Shown: positions 1 through 9,094 of the stretch, one piece after another
Position numbering within the stretch: the stretch's first letter is position 1
Layout of the letters: each line of letters starts with the position of its first letter
Assembly (NCBI GenBank): GCA_026003215.1
Contig: BPGV01000001.1
Coordinates: forward strand, 1,105,001-1,169,000
Origin: Bacteroidia bacterium
Lineage (GTDB): Bacteria > Bacteroidota > Bacteroidia > SpSt-205
DNA length: 64,000 nt
Direction: 5' to 3'
The notes under the pieces: generated by a model
The model's input: only the letters and a program-made list of their open reading frames with translations
Told to the model about the DNA's origin: nothing
Database searches by the model: none
Position numbers and translations under genes: made by a program

Positions 1-516
1 CGCTTCAGCTATCCTTACCGAGTCTCTGGAGGCATAGCCTTTCTTATCGGGAAAAAAGGCGCCATCAGCATAGAAGGGGACTTTTTAGACTATCGCACAG
101 CCACTTTTTCCTCCAGCGATTACAGCTACGACCGGGAAAACGAAGTGATCGGGCAACAGTTCAGTACAGCTTATAACCTCCGTGCAGGGGTGGAATGGCG
201 CCTCATAGAAGGGCTTAGCCTCCGAGGCGGGTATGCCTATTACAGTCCTGTACGCAATAGCGACGGGCGTCTGTATTACACCGACTATGTTAACCCTTCC
301 AACCTCACCAGCCTAAATATGCAAAGGCAGTTTATTTCCTTAGGGGGTGGGTATGCCATAGGAAAGTTTTTCGTAGATGTAGCCTATATCTATGCCATGA
401 GCGCGCAGAAATACCTCCCTTATAGCCTGAGGGATCCCGCTTATGCACCTGCGCCCGTAGTGGTTATTCAAAACCGTACGCATCGGGTAGTTACCACCTT
501 AGGCTTTCGCTTCTAA
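1..516 (+). CDS. Outer-membrane beta-barrel protein, C-terminal part (OmpP1/FadL-like)
   Basis: The frame is open from the first base of the window to TAA at 514-516, so the N-terminus lies outside. The visible 171 residues alternate short aromatic and polar strands (for example GAISIEGDFLDY, LRAGVEWRLIEGLSLRGGY, VDVAYIYAM) and end in a strand with terminal Phe, as expected for the last barrel strand recognised by the BAM machinery. Alternation of barrel strands with loops containing an NSDGRLYYTDYV-like insertion resembles the C-terminal half of OmpP1/FadL/TodX transport proteins of Bacteroidota. Family assignment is by general resemblance; an outer-membrane barrel is nearly certain. The next gene starts 4 nt later, so it may head the tdh-gpmI operon. 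Confidence 0.7.
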   Translation, partial: RFSYPYRVSGGIAFLIGKKGAISIEGDFLDYRTATFSSSDYSYDRENEVIGQQFSTAYNLRAGVEWRLIEGLSLRGGYAYYSPVRNSDGRLYYTDYVNPSNLTSLNMQRQFISLGGGYAIGKFFVDVAYIYAMSAQKYLPYSLRDPAYAPAPVVVIQNRTHRVVTTLGFRF

Positions 517-520
517 GGGT

Positions 521-1444
521 ATGCGTGTCCTGCTTACCGGAGCGGGTGGTCAAATCGGACAGGCCTTAGTACCCGCTTTGCTGCGCCGAGGCGATGAAGT
601 GCTGGCCACCGATATAAAATCGTTGGATTATCCCACCCAAACGGCTGTCTTAGATGTTACCGATACACAAGCGGTACGGCAGCTTCTCCGGGAGTGGCGC
701 CCGGAGGAAGTGTATCATTTAGCGGCGCTACTTTCTGGCCGTTCTGAAGAAAAGCCCCATCAGGGATGGCAAATCAACTTTACGGCCACTTGGCAGCTTT
801 TTGAGCTGTGCGTAGAAGCAGGGGTAAAGCGGGTCTTTTGGCCCAGTTCTATCGCCGCCTTCGGTCCGCACACCCCCCGCCACAATACCCCCCAATATCC
901 CCACATGGACCCCATCGGCTTGTACGGAATAGCTAAGCTCGCCGGCGAACGCTTGGCCGAGTACTTCTGGCACAAGCATCACTTAGACGTACGCAGTTTG
1001 CGCTTCCCGGGCATAGTAGGTCCGGGGCACCTGCCCAGCGGCGGAACCACCGACTTCGCCGTGCTTATGTTTTATGAGGCTGTACAAAAAGGCACTTACA
1101 CATGCTACCTTGATGCAGATACCCGTCTTCCCATGTTGTACATAGCAGACGCTATCCGAGCTGTTCTTTTGCTTATGGAAGCCCCTGCCGAAAAACTCAC
1201 CGTACGTGGCGCTTATAATATCCACGGGATGAGCTTTTCTCCAGCCGAGCTGGAAGCCGAAATCCGCAAAAAAATACCTTCTTTTCGGTGTGTATATGCC
1301 CCAGACTTTCGACAGAAGCTGGCAGAGAGCTGGCCAGAAAGCATAGATGACTCGTCTGCCCGGCGGGATTGGGGTTGGTCTCCTCACTATGACCTCCCCG
1401 CCCTGTGCGAAGCCATGTGGCAAGCGATCCCTTTACATTCGTGA
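521..1444 (+). CDS. tdh: L-threonine 3-dehydrogenase, SDR (epimerase-like) type
   Basis: Converts L-threonine and NAD+ to 2-amino-3-ketobutyrate, the first step of threonine breakdown to glycine and acetyl-CoA. The 307-residue protein has the Rossmann motif GAGGQIG at 7-13 and the SDR Tyr-x-x-x-Lys pair at Y135/K139 (YGIAK). It carries the family-specific stretches SSIAAFGP near 110, GGTTDFAV and LPMLYIADA in the middle, and the near-diagnostic C-terminal motifs DFRQKLAESWPESIDDS and ARRDWGWSP. These set it apart from generic UDP-galactose epimerases and from zinc-dependent Tdh. Length fits the family. It lies 4 nt after the barrel gene and 4 nt before deoC. No kbl (ketobutyrate-CoA ligase) gene is in the window. 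Confidence 0.93.
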   Translation: MRVLLTGAGGQIGQALVPALLRRGDEVLATDIKSLDYPTQTAVLDVTDTQAVRQLLREWRPEEVYHLAALLSGRSEEKPHQGWQINFTATWQLFELCVEAGVKRVFWPSSIAAFGPHTPRHNTPQYPHMDPIGLYGIAKLAGERLAEYFWHKHHLDVRSLRFPGIVGPGHLPSGGTTDFAVLMFYEAVQKGTYTCYLDADTRLPMLYIADAIRAVLLLMEAPAEKLTVRGAYNIHGMSFSPAELEAEIRKKIPSFRCVYAPDFRQKLAESWPESIDDSSARRDWGWSPHYDLPALCEAMWQAIPLHS

Positions 1445-1448
1445 CCTT

Positions 1449-2090
1449 ATGACGAGCCGTTCGCTCGCTCCTTATATAGACTACACGCTCCTGCGGCCAG
1501 GGTGCCGCCGGGAGGAAATCCACACCCTTTGCACTACTGCCATAGAACGCGGGTATGTAGCGGTATGCGTCCCCCCTTACTATGTCTCTGATGCCGTCCA
1601 GTATACCGATGGAACTCTCGTAAAAGTGGCTACCGTAGTGGGCTTCCCCCATGGGATGCACCTCACAGAAGTAAAAGCTCAAGAAGCGATTCTCGCCCTC
1701 CAAAGCGGGGCCCAAGAGTTAGATATGGTTATCGCGCTGGCGGCCTACTTCTCTGGCGACCTGGGGTATGTAGAAGCCGAAGTACGCCATATAGCCACCC
1801 TCGCCCATGAACATGGCGCCCTCCTCAAGGTCATCTTGGAAACAGCCCTGCTGACTCCCGAGCAAATCCAAGCGCTCTGCCGGCTCAGCGCCGAAGCCGG
1901 CGCTGACTTCGTCAAAACCTCCACAGGTTTTGCCAGCAAAGGCGCTGATTTAGAAAGTGTGCGCCTTATGCGCGCGTCTGTGCCCCCCTATATGGGCGTA
2001 AAAGCCTCAGGAGGTATCCGTACGCCTGAGCAGGCATGGGCTTTTATTGAAGCCGGCGCTACACGCATAGGCACCTCTACCGCCTTATGA
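1449..2090 (+). CDS. deoC: Deoxyribose-phosphate aldolase
   Basis: Cleaves 2-deoxyribose 5-phosphate to glyceraldehyde 3-phosphate and acetaldehyde in nucleoside salvage. It is a TIM-barrel class I aldolase of 213 residues. Visible active-site elements are D92 in QELDMVI, the Schiff-base lysine K156 in FVKTSTGF and the second lysine K185 in KASGGIR. The frame stays open upstream into tdh, but ATG 1449, 4 nt after the tdh stop, gives the normal N-terminus (SRSLAPYIDYTLLRP). Its TGA overlaps the next ATG (ATGA). Its product enters lower glycolysis, where gpmI at the end of the same run also acts. Confidence 0.95.
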   Translation: MTSRSLAPYIDYTLLRPGCRREEIHTLCTTAIERGYVAVCVPPYYVSDAVQYTDGTLVKVATVVGFPHGMHLTEVKAQEAILALQSGAQELDMVIALAAYFSGDLGYVEAEVRHIATLAHEHGALLKVILETALLTPEQIQALCRLSAEAGADFVKTSTGFASKGADLESVRLMRASVPPYMGVKASGGIRTPEQAWAFIEAGATRIGTSTAL

Positions 2091-2548
2091 AGGTCTACGG
2101 GTGGGTCATCCTCCTTACAGTGGGGGCCTTTCTCCGAGGACAGACTCACTGGAGAGACTTTCGTCCTACCTATCCAGCGGGGGGGCTTCCCTCTGCGGAA
2201 CGGCCGCGCCTACGGGACCCATCGCCCTTCCACGTAGAATGGCACCCCAGCCCCACCGCCCAAAATCTTTATGAGAAAGTCCTCACCACCTTCCGCACAG
2301 CTACCACGCTCCCTGGCTACCGCGTGCAAATCCTCACCACCGAACGCCGCGCCGAGGCCGACTCCGTGCGCTTCTTCGTGATGGAAACCTTCCCGGAACT
2401 GCCCGTCTATCGCCTGTATGAAGCCCCCGTCTATAAGATTCGGGTAGGTGATTTCTTGGACAAGCGAGAAGCCGAGCACTGGGCCAATGTGCTGAACCCA
2501 CATTTTCCCGGCGCTTTTGTAGTACCCGATAAAATCCTTCGGCGGTGA
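2087..2548 (+). CDS. Secreted SPOR-domain protein
   Basis: A 153-residue protein with an N-terminal signal sequence (hydrophobic residues 5-17, cleavage probably after RGQ near 19), a proline-rich linker, then about 75 residues (75-150) that look like a SPOR fold: GYRVQILTTERRAEADSV, a second half VYKIRVGDFLDKREAEHW and a closing FPGAFVVPDKI. SPOR domains bind denuded peptidoglycan, so a periplasmic or envelope role is likely. No catalytic domain is present. It overlaps deoC by ATGA and the PAS sensor by GTGA, which implies translational coupling. Confidence 0.7.
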   Translation: MKVYGWVILLTVGAFLRGQTHWRDFRPTYPAGGLPSAERPRLRDPSPFHVEWHPSPTAQNLYEKVLTTFRTATTLPGYRVQILTTERRAEADSVRFFVMETFPELPVYRLYEAPVYKIRVGDFLDKREAEHWANVLNPHFPGAFVVPDKILRR

Positions 2549-5500
2549 ATCTGCGGATACTGCTTTTTTGGCTTGCCAGCGCAGGCTTGTGGATAGGCGG
2601 GATAGCTTTTTACCAGCTGAGGTTACGCCCCACCCATCAAGAACGCCTCAAAGCCCTCCGAACTCAAGAGGGCACCCTTATGCGGGTATGGCAGATCCTC
2701 GCCCTTCAAGAGCCCCTCCCAGATAGCCTGATACTCGCCCTACAGGTTTTGCCTGAGGCCCGCACCATAGAAGCCTTGCTACGCCGCATTTCCGAAGGCA
2801 TAGAGACAGAAGCCGACCGCCAAAAGCTGTACCAGCAGCTGGAAACCATAGAGATCTCCCTCAAAAAGCAACTTGCAACTGAGGTCCACCAAGCGGAACG
2901 GCAAGAAGCATGGGTGCTTTATCTCCTCACCGCTGTCCTATTAGGATGGATAGGGGCAGGGATACTCCTCGGCTACAGAACCATTAGCCATATCCGGCAA
3001 CGCCAGGAGGCCACCTTATCTATACTTCGCCAGTGGGGACAAGGCCACTGGCACGCCGAGGTGCCCCCCGAAGTCTGGCACCGGGCGCTACTGCGCCGGC
3101 TACAGCTCACCTGGAGTGCTGTAGAAGCCGCCATGGAGGCCCTCACCCAAGGAAAAGACGCCTTTCCCCTGCCCGCACCCGAAACCCATCCCCTCATCCA
3201 GAAGCTCCATACCCTCCAAGAGTCCCTGCGCCTACGCTGGGGCCAAGAATCTGAGCAAGCCCTCACCATCCGCAGCTTAGCCGCCTTCAGCGAAATCCTC
3301 AAAGAATCCCAAACTATCCCGCAGCTGGCTGAGCGCACGATAGCCCTCCTGTGTAAGCAACTAAACGCCCCCATGGGCGCCCTCTTTGTACGTGAGGAAG
3401 ACGGATTGCATCTGGCCGGCACCTATGCGTATGACCTCGCCCAAGCTACGCAGCGCCGCTTCCGCTTGGGCGAGGGCTTTGTCGGACAAGCCGCCGCAGA
3501 AAAACGACTCTTGCGCATCCATCCCGTACCGACAGGGTACCTTCGCATCCGCTCCGGCCTCGGCGAAGCTACCCCACATACCCTCCTCCTCCTACCCCTC
3601 ATTTTCCAAGAAGAACCCTACGGCGTAGTAGAACTCGCCGCCTTAGAAGCTTTTCCGCCCTCTGCCGAAGCCTTCTTAGAAAAAATCGGCGAGCATATCG
3701 GCACAGCCTTAGCCAACTTTATCTCCCGCGAGAAACTTACCGCCCTCCTCTCCGAAGAACAATCCCTTCGTAAAACGTTGGAAGAAAAGCAAGCTGAGCT
3801 TCTACGCAGTGCACAACTGATGGAAGAAGCCCAACAACGTTTGATCGAGTCCCAAACCCAGCTCGCCAGCCAGCTCAGCGCTATCCGCAGCGCCGCCCTC
3901 GTCATAGAACTCAGCCCCAACGCCGAAATAGCCTACGCCAACGAAGCCTTCCTCTCCACTACAGGCTTCATCCTAAGCCAAATAGAGGCACAACCCCTCT
4001 TTTCCTTCATCTCCGATACCCTTTTAGCCGAGTCCGTACAAGAAGCTTTCATCCATAAGCGCACTTGGCAAGGCAGCTTACCTTTCCGGACTGCCACAGA
4101 AGCTATCCTCTGGACCCAAGCCACCTTCGCCCCCTTAGAGGGCCTCACCAATCAAGGCTATATCGCAATATGCTTTGACATCACCCGCCAAAAGCACCAA
4201 GAAGAAGAACTCCGCCGCCTCCTAGAACAGGCCCTCGCCCAAGAAGAGCAACTACGCGAAGCCAACCAACAACTCCAAGCCTTTAGTGAAGAGCTCCTCC
4301 GTATCCAGACCGAACTCAAAGGCCAAATCGCCGCCGTCGGCAATGCCGCTATCGTCTCCGAAACAGACCTCCAAGGCCGTATCATCCGCATAAATGACCT
4401 TTTCTTGCAGATATACGGCTACAAAGCCGAGGAAGTACTCGGCCAAAATCACCGAATCCTCAAGTCCGGCCACCAAAGCGACGAAATATTTGAAGACATG
4501 TGGCGTACCATCACCCAAGGCCAAGTATGGCGCGGGGAAGTACGCAACCGTTCCAAAGACGGCCAGTACTATTGGATACTCCTCACTATCACGCCTGTAC
4601 TCAACCCAGAAGGCAAAATCCTCAAGTATATAGGGGTAGGCTTTGACATCACCGCCCAGAAGCGCCAAGAAGAGGAACTCCGCGCAGCCCTTGAGCTTTC
4701 CCGCAAGCAGCAAGAAGAACTGCGCACCTACACCCAGCAGCTCCAAGCCGCCCAAGAAGAAATGCGCCGCACCCAAGTAGAACTCCGCGGCCAGATTAGC
4801 GCCGTACACAACGCCGCCATCGTCGCCGAGACCGACCCCGAAGGCCGTATCACCTTCGTCAATGACGCTTTCTGCACTATCTCCGGCTACACCCGCGAGG
4901 AGCTCCTCGGCCAAACCCATGCCCTCCTCAAGTCCAGCCGACACGACCCCGACTTTTATCGCCAGCTCTGGACCACCCTCACCGAAAAACGCGTCTGGAA
5001 AGGCATCTTCTGCAATCGCCGAAAAGACGGCTCCTTCTATTGGATTAGCTCAACTATTACCCCCGTAGTAGATACACGCGGCCGCCTCGTCAAGTTCATC
5101 GCAGTAAGCTTTGACCTCACCCCCCAAGTGGAGCAGGAAGAACGGCTACGAGAATACGCCGAGGAGCTGCGCCGCGCCCAGGCCGAGCTACGCGGCCAAA
5201 TTTTAGCCGTAGGGAATGCCGCCCATCTGATAGAAACCGACACCCAAGGCCACCTCCTCTACGCCAACGCCGCCGCTCTGGAAACTTGGGGCTATAGCTG
5301 GGAAGAAGTAGAAGGGCAAAACCTTCGCTTCCTCAATAGCGGCCACCATCCCCCAGACTTCTGGACCGACATGTGGCAAACCCTCACCGAAGGCCGCGTC
5401 TGGCAAAATGAAGTTCTCAATAAAACCCGCAATGGCACCCTCTACTGGCAACTCCTCACCATTACCCCCATCCGCGACTCCGAAGGCCATATCTTCAAAT

Positions 5501-6519
5501 ACATCGGTGTGGCTTTTGATATTACAGCCCAAAAGCGCCAAGCCGAACGCATCCGCGGCCTCCTCCACGAAGCCCAAGAAAAAGAACGCGCCCTCACCGC
5601 CTACGCCCAACAGCTGGAAAAAGTCCAAAACGAGCTCCTCCAAGCCCAACTGGAACTCACGGGCCGCATCAATGCCCTCAATAATGCCGCCATCGTCTCC
5701 GAAACCGACCCCGAAGGCCGCATCACCTTCGTCAATGACGAAGCTACCTACCTTTGGGGCTATACCCGCGAAGAACTCATCGGCCAACCTCACAGTATTA
5801 TACGCAGCCCTAATACCCCCGCCCGTGTCTTTGAGCGCTTATGGGATAAAATCAAAAGCGGCTTCGTCTGGCAAGGCGAGTTAGAAAACCACGCCAAAGA
5901 CGGCTCGCCTTTTTGGGTATATCTCACCATCACCCCTGTTTTAGACACCGAAGGACGCCCCTATAAATACATCGGTGTAGCCTTTGACATCACCCGCCAA
6001 AAAATCCAGGCCCGCCGCCTCAAGGAAGCCCTCCGCCAGCTGGAACAAGAAACCCGGGCCCTTCCCCACCACCTGGAAGCCCTCCCTTGGTTTATCACCG
6101 ATAAAGAGGGGATTATCCAGGCAGCCAGTCCCGCACTCCTACACCTCTTAAGCTACCCACCAGAACTCTTCATCGGCCAACCCACCCGCATCCTCCGTAG
6201 CCCCCAAACCCCCGACCATATCTTCTTAGACCTGTGGGCTACTATCGGCCGAGGCCGCCCCTGGCAAGGCTTCCTCACCAATAGAGACGCCCATGGCGTA
6301 GATCGCCTCTACTTCCTCGCTATCTATCCCCACAAGCAGTACTTCCTCGCCCTCCTCCTCCCCGCCGAAGAAGCCATCCACCTCCTCAAATCCGAATGGC
6401 TCAAAAACCACATCCCCGCAGAAGCCCTACATGACTATGAAGCCCTCCTCCAAGCCAAAGAATACGAAATCCACGAGCTGCGCCAAATCATCGAAGAACT
6501 GCAATCCAAGCTCTCATGA
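2545..6519 (+). CDS. Giant membrane sensor with GAF and six PAS domains, no output domain
   Basis: 1324 residues beginning at GTG, overlapping the upstream stop (GTGA). Two hydrophobic segments (about 3-22 and 125-145) frame a periplasmic helical region of about 100 residues. A GAF domain follows (about 240-395). Then come PAS units at about 445-548, 595-700, 751-855, 887-995, 1042-1148 and a weaker one at 1176-1272, separated by Q/E/L-rich coiled coils. PAS 2 to 5 are near copies, sharing NAAIV-ETD at the start, a VW-GE-N--KDG-YW block and KYIGV-FDIT at the end. The protein closes with a short coiled coil. There is no histidine kinase, GGDEF, EAL, phosphatase, methyl-accepting or DNA-binding domain. 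It probably signals by protein contact; the partner is unknown. ATGA overlap with gpmI. Confidence 0.85.
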   Translation: MNLRILLFWLASAGLWIGGIAFYQLRLRPTHQERLKALRTQEGTLMRVWQILALQEPLPDSLILALQVLPEARTIEALLRRISEGIETEADRQKLYQQLETIEISLKKQLATEVHQAERQEAWVLYLLTAVLLGWIGAGILLGYRTISHIRQRQEATLSILRQWGQGHWHAEVPPEVWHRALLRRLQLTWSAVEAAMEALTQGKDAFPLPAPETHPLIQKLHTLQESLRLRWGQESEQALTIRSLAAFSEILKESQTIPQLAERTIALLCKQLNAPMGALFVREEDGLHLAGTYAYDLAQATQRRFRLGEGFVGQAAAEKRLLRIHPVPTGYLRIRSGLGEATPHTLLLLPLIFQEEPYGVVELAALEAFPPSAEAFLEKIGEHIGTALANFISREKLTALLSEEQSLRKTLEEKQAELLRSAQLMEEAQQRLIESQTQLASQLSAIRSAALVIELSPNAEIAYANEAFLSTTGFILSQIEAQPLFSFISDTLLAESVQEAFIHKRTWQGSLPFRTATEAILWTQATFAPLEGLTNQGYIAICFDITRQKHQEEELRRLLEQALAQEEQLREANQQLQAFSEELLRIQTELKGQIAAVGNAAIVSETDLQGRIIRINDLFLQIYGYKAEEVLGQNHRILKSGHQSDEIFEDMWRTITQGQVWRGEVRNRSKDGQYYWILLTITPVLNPEGKILKYIGVGFDITAQKRQEEELRAALELSRKQQEELRTYTQQLQAAQEEMRRTQVELRGQISAVHNAAIVAETDPEGRITFVNDAFCTISGYTREELLGQTHALLKSSRHDPDFYRQLWTTLTEKRVWKGIFCNRRKDGSFYWISSTITPVVDTRGRLVKFIAVSFDLTPQVEQEERLREYAEELRRAQAELRGQILAVGNAAHLIETDTQGHLLYANAAALETWGYSWEEVEGQNLRFLNSGHHPPDFWTDMWQTLTEGRVWQNEVLNKTRNGTLYWQLLTITPIRDSEGHIFKYIGVAFDITAQKRQAERIRGLLHEAQEKERALTAYAQQLEKVQNELLQAQLELTGRINALNNAAIVSETDPEGRITFVNDEATYLWGYTREELIGQPHSIIRSPNTPARVFERLWDKIKSGFVWQGELENHAKDGSPFWVYLTITPVLDTEGRPYKYIGVAFDITRQKIQARRLKEALRQLEQETRALPHHLEALPWFITDKEGIIQAASPALLHLLSYPPELFIGQPTRILRSPQTPDHIFLDLWATIGRGRPWQGFLTNRDAHGVDRLYFLAIYPHKQYFLALLLPAEEAIHLLKSEWLKNHIPAEALHDYEALLQAKEYEIHELRQIIEELQSKLS

Positions 6520-8078
6520 AAAGAAAAGTCTTGCTCATTATCTGGGATGGCTGGGGCATCGCTGAAGACCCCACCCTCAGTGCCATAGACGCCGCCCATA
6601 CGCCTTTTTACGATAGGATCCGCAAGCAGTACCCCTTCACTACGCTCCAAGCCTCCGGCGAAGCCGTAGGCCTCCCCCCCAGCCAAATGGGTAACTCCGA
6701 AGTAGGCCACCTTCATATTGGGGCCGGCTTCGTGGTATGGCAAGACCTCTTGCGCATCAGCCGCGCCCTCACCGAAGACTTCTCCAGCCATAATCCTGCC
6801 TTCCAAGAGCTACTCTCCTACCTACGCGACACGCAGCGCCCCCTGCACCTGCTGGGCTTAGTCTCCGATGGGGGCGTCCATAGCGCTCTGTCGCATCTAC
6901 TCCAGCTCCTGCACCTCTTCAAAAAAGCCGAGCTTACCAATCCCATCTACCTGCACGCCTTCACCGATGGCCGCGATACCCCCCCTCAAAGTGCCCGCTC
7001 CTACCTCCAAGCAGCCGAAAAAGCCTTAGCCCATCTGCCTAATGCCCGTATAGCTTCCCTCATCGGGCGCTACTATGCCATGGACAGAGACCGCCGCTGG
7101 GAACGCACCCGCCTCGCCTACAGGCTCCTCACCGCCGCCGAAGGCGAAAACTTCCCTACCCCGTACGCCGCCGTGGAAAAAAACTACGCCGAAGGCATCA
7201 CCGACGAGTTTTTGCGCCCTGCTACGATTGGCGCCCCTGTCGCCCTCCAGCCCCACGATGCCGTGCTGTTTTTCAACTTCCGCAATGATAGGCCGCGGCA
7301 GCTGGTACAAGCCCTCTTCACCGGCGAAATACCCGACACCCAAAGCGGCCGAGCTCCTGTGCCCACGCCCCCCGACCTTACGCCCCTGCCCCTTTTCTTC
7401 GTCACCCTCACCGAATATGACCCGGCCTTCACCCACAAGGGCGTACGCTACCTTTTCGGCAAAGTACATATAGACCAACCCTTAGGCGCCGTCATCGCCG
7501 AGGCTGGACGCACCCAGCTGCGAATCGCCGAGACCGAAAAGTACCCCCACGTCACCTACTTCCTCAACGGCGGACGCGAAGAGCCCTTTCCCCAAGAGGA
7601 ACGCCTCCTCATCCCCTCCCCCAAAGTAGCCACCTATGACCTCAAGCCCGAAATGAGCGCTTATGAGGTCACCCCAGCCCTGCGCCCTATCCTCCAAGAC
7701 GGGAAAAAAGACTTCATCTGTCTCAACTTCGCTAATCCCGACATGGTAGGGCATACTGGCGTCTGGGAAGCCGCCGTCAAAGCCTGCGAAACCGTAGACA
7801 CCTGCTCTGCCGAGCTGACCGAGATAGCCCTGAGCCAAGGATATATAGTGCTGATTATCGCCGACCATGGCAACGCCGACCGCATGCGAGAACCGGACGG
7901 CACACCGCATACGGCCCACACTACTGCACCCGTCCCCTGTATCCTCCTCAGCCCAGAACCCCTGCCTTATCGACTCCGGCCCGGTATCTTACCGCAAGTA
8001 GCGCCTACGGTGCTTACCCTTATGGGACTCAAGCCCCCAGCTCCTATGTTACCCCCCCTCATAGAACCTCTCCCATAG
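6516..8078 (+). CDS. gpmI: 2,3-bisphosphoglycerate-independent phosphoglycerate mutase
   Basis: Interconverts 3- and 2-phosphoglycerate in glycolysis and gluconeogenesis through a phosphoserine intermediate and two Mn ions. The 520-residue protein is normal for the family. Alkaline-phosphatase-fold metal motifs are visible: DGWG near residue 11, the catalytic serine S61 in GNSEVGH, FTDGRDTPP near 150, GRYYAMDRDRRWER near 185, NFRNDRPRQ near 260, NFANPDMVGHTG near 410 and IIADHGNAD near 450. It is the last gene of the plus-strand run. Its 3' end overlaps the convergent glycosyltransferase gene by 30 bp, leaving no room for a terminator. Confidence 0.97.
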   Translation: MKRKVLLIIWDGWGIAEDPTLSAIDAAHTPFYDRIRKQYPFTTLQASGEAVGLPPSQMGNSEVGHLHIGAGFVVWQDLLRISRALTEDFSSHNPAFQELLSYLRDTQRPLHLLGLVSDGGVHSALSHLLQLLHLFKKAELTNPIYLHAFTDGRDTPPQSARSYLQAAEKALAHLPNARIASLIGRYYAMDRDRRWERTRLAYRLLTAAEGENFPTPYAAVEKNYAEGITDEFLRPATIGAPVALQPHDAVLFFNFRNDRPRQLVQALFTGEIPDTQSGRAPVPTPPDLTPLPLFFVTLTEYDPAFTHKGVRYLFGKVHIDQPLGAVIAEAGRTQLRIAETEKYPHVTYFLNGGREEPFPQEERLLIPSPKVATYDLKPEMSAYEVTPALRPILQDGKKDFICLNFANPDMVGHTGVWEAAVKACETVDTCSAELTEIALSQGYIVLIIADHGNADRMREPDGTPHTAHTTAPVPCILLSPEPLPYRLRPGILPQVAPTVLTLMGLKPPAPMLPPLIEPLP

Positions 8079-9083
8079 AACCGCTGCCTCTTCCCACAAC
8101 ATCGGTTCATAGTACGACCACCATAGCGAAGGTACCGGCCCTTCCTCCCTATACTGCCGCCAAAAGGCATCCCATGCCGCACTCACCCCTACCCGATACG
8201 CGCAAGGAACCCCCAAAGCCGCCGCCTCGTAAAACTTGCCCGGTATCTTCCCTACCAAATGCGGCAACGGCTGATAAAATGCATACAAAACCTGCGCATG
8301 GCGCTGGAGATTTTGTATAACGGGATAGGGCACAAAACGCCCGTATATACACAGCCACGCTGCATGATGTCTAAGCTTCTCCCGGATAAAGTGTAGCTCC
8401 TTGGGGTTTTTCAAGCTTCCGGCTATCACAAAAGGGCGATAAGGCTCTTGAGCAGCTTTTTCTACGGCCTCATACACCCCCCAACTTTGGGTAAGGTTTC
8501 CCGTGTAGAGGGCATAGGTCCCTACCAGGTCTGGGAGGAGAGGTGGGGCTTGCTCTACAGGTACAAACGCATTTGGGAAAAAACGGGTACGCAGTAAGGG
8601 GAAATGCGGCGCATACACGTACTCCGCCAGCCAGTACCGCTCCACACCGCACACCCCCCATCGCAGAAATGCCCACCCTACCCGCCGCAGCCACCGCCCC
8701 GCCCAAGAATAGACGGGATCGTGCCGAAAGTTTCGCGGATAATCTTCCCATACGTCCCATATTCTCGGCTGCTTCCGTTCCAGAAATGCCCTAAAAACCG
8801 CTACGGGATTAGTCAGTATGAGTATGCCGCCCGAAGGCAAGGGAAGGGGCTTTGTAAGGGTATAGGCCGGAACCCCCTGGGGCGGCTGGGTAAGGACTTC
8901 CCAAGTGCAGGGGTCCAAGTAGCGTTGGAGCGGTCCTTCTATATAGACAGGGGCAAGAGGCTGGCCCCATACTTCTGTGGGGAAGCGCTGAGCTAAGCTG
9001 CGGGCCAAGCGATAATACCCCCTGGGATGATAGCCTACATCGCGTCCCAACCACAGGATAAAGCGCCTTTGGGTAGATGCCAT
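8049..9083 (-). CDS. Glycosyltransferase, GT4-like (GT-B fold)
   Basis: 344 residues. The N-terminal half (FILWLGRDVGYHPRGYYRLARSL) and the C-terminal half (YALYTGNLTQSWGVYEAV, then KIPGKFYEAAALGVPCAY) match the two Rossmann-like domains of a GT-B glycosyltransferase. The KFYEAAALGVP stretch corresponds to the nucleotide-sugar-binding K-x-E region of GT4 enzymes. Donor and acceptor cannot be told. It is divergent from the macro-domain gene with only 11 bp between the start codons, so the promoter of that gene lies against this gene's start. No clear TAnnTTTG box is seen in front of it; TACCTTGC about 20 nt upstream is the nearest candidate. Confidence 0.7.
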   Translation of the reverse strand: MASTQRRFILWLGRDVGYHPRGYYRLARSLAQRFPTEVWGQPLAPVYIEGPLQRYLDPCTWEVLTQPPQGVPAYTLTKPLPLPSGGILILTNPVAVFRAFLERKQPRIWDVWEDYPRNFRHDPVYSWAGRWLRRVGWAFLRWGVCGVERYWLAEYVYAPHFPLLRTRFFPNAFVPVEQAPPLLPDLVGTYALYTGNLTQSWGVYEAVEKAAQEPYRPFVIAGSLKNPKELHFIREKLRHHAAWLCIYGRFVPYPVIQNLQRHAQVLYAFYQPLPHLVGKIPGKFYEAAALGVPCAYRVGVSAAWDAFWRQYREEGPVPSLWWSYYEPMLWEEAAVLWERFYEGG

Positions 9084-9090
9084 AGCTTTG
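9083..9090 (+). promoter_or_regulatory. -7 box TAGCTTTG of the macro-domain gene
   Basis: Perfect TAnnTTTG, 4 nt before ATG 9095. Its first base is also the first base of the divergent glycosyltransferase start codon, so the two genes share this site. Confidence 0.7.
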
Positions 9091-9094
9091 CCGT

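Noticed and set aside
983-1715. Minus-strand open frames opposite tdh and deoC
   Set aside because: The plus-strand proteins are strongly conserved families; opposite frames show no recognisable protein.
4252-4944. Long minus-strand open frames opposite the PAS gene (also at 5203-5793)
   Set aside because: Gly/Glu/Phe-rich translations without domains, mirroring repeated PAS codons; shadows of the plus-strand gene.
3880-6360. Assembly artefact in the repeated PAS region
   Set aside because: The frame is intact through 1324 codons and the copies differ at many positions, so genuine tandem duplication is more likely.
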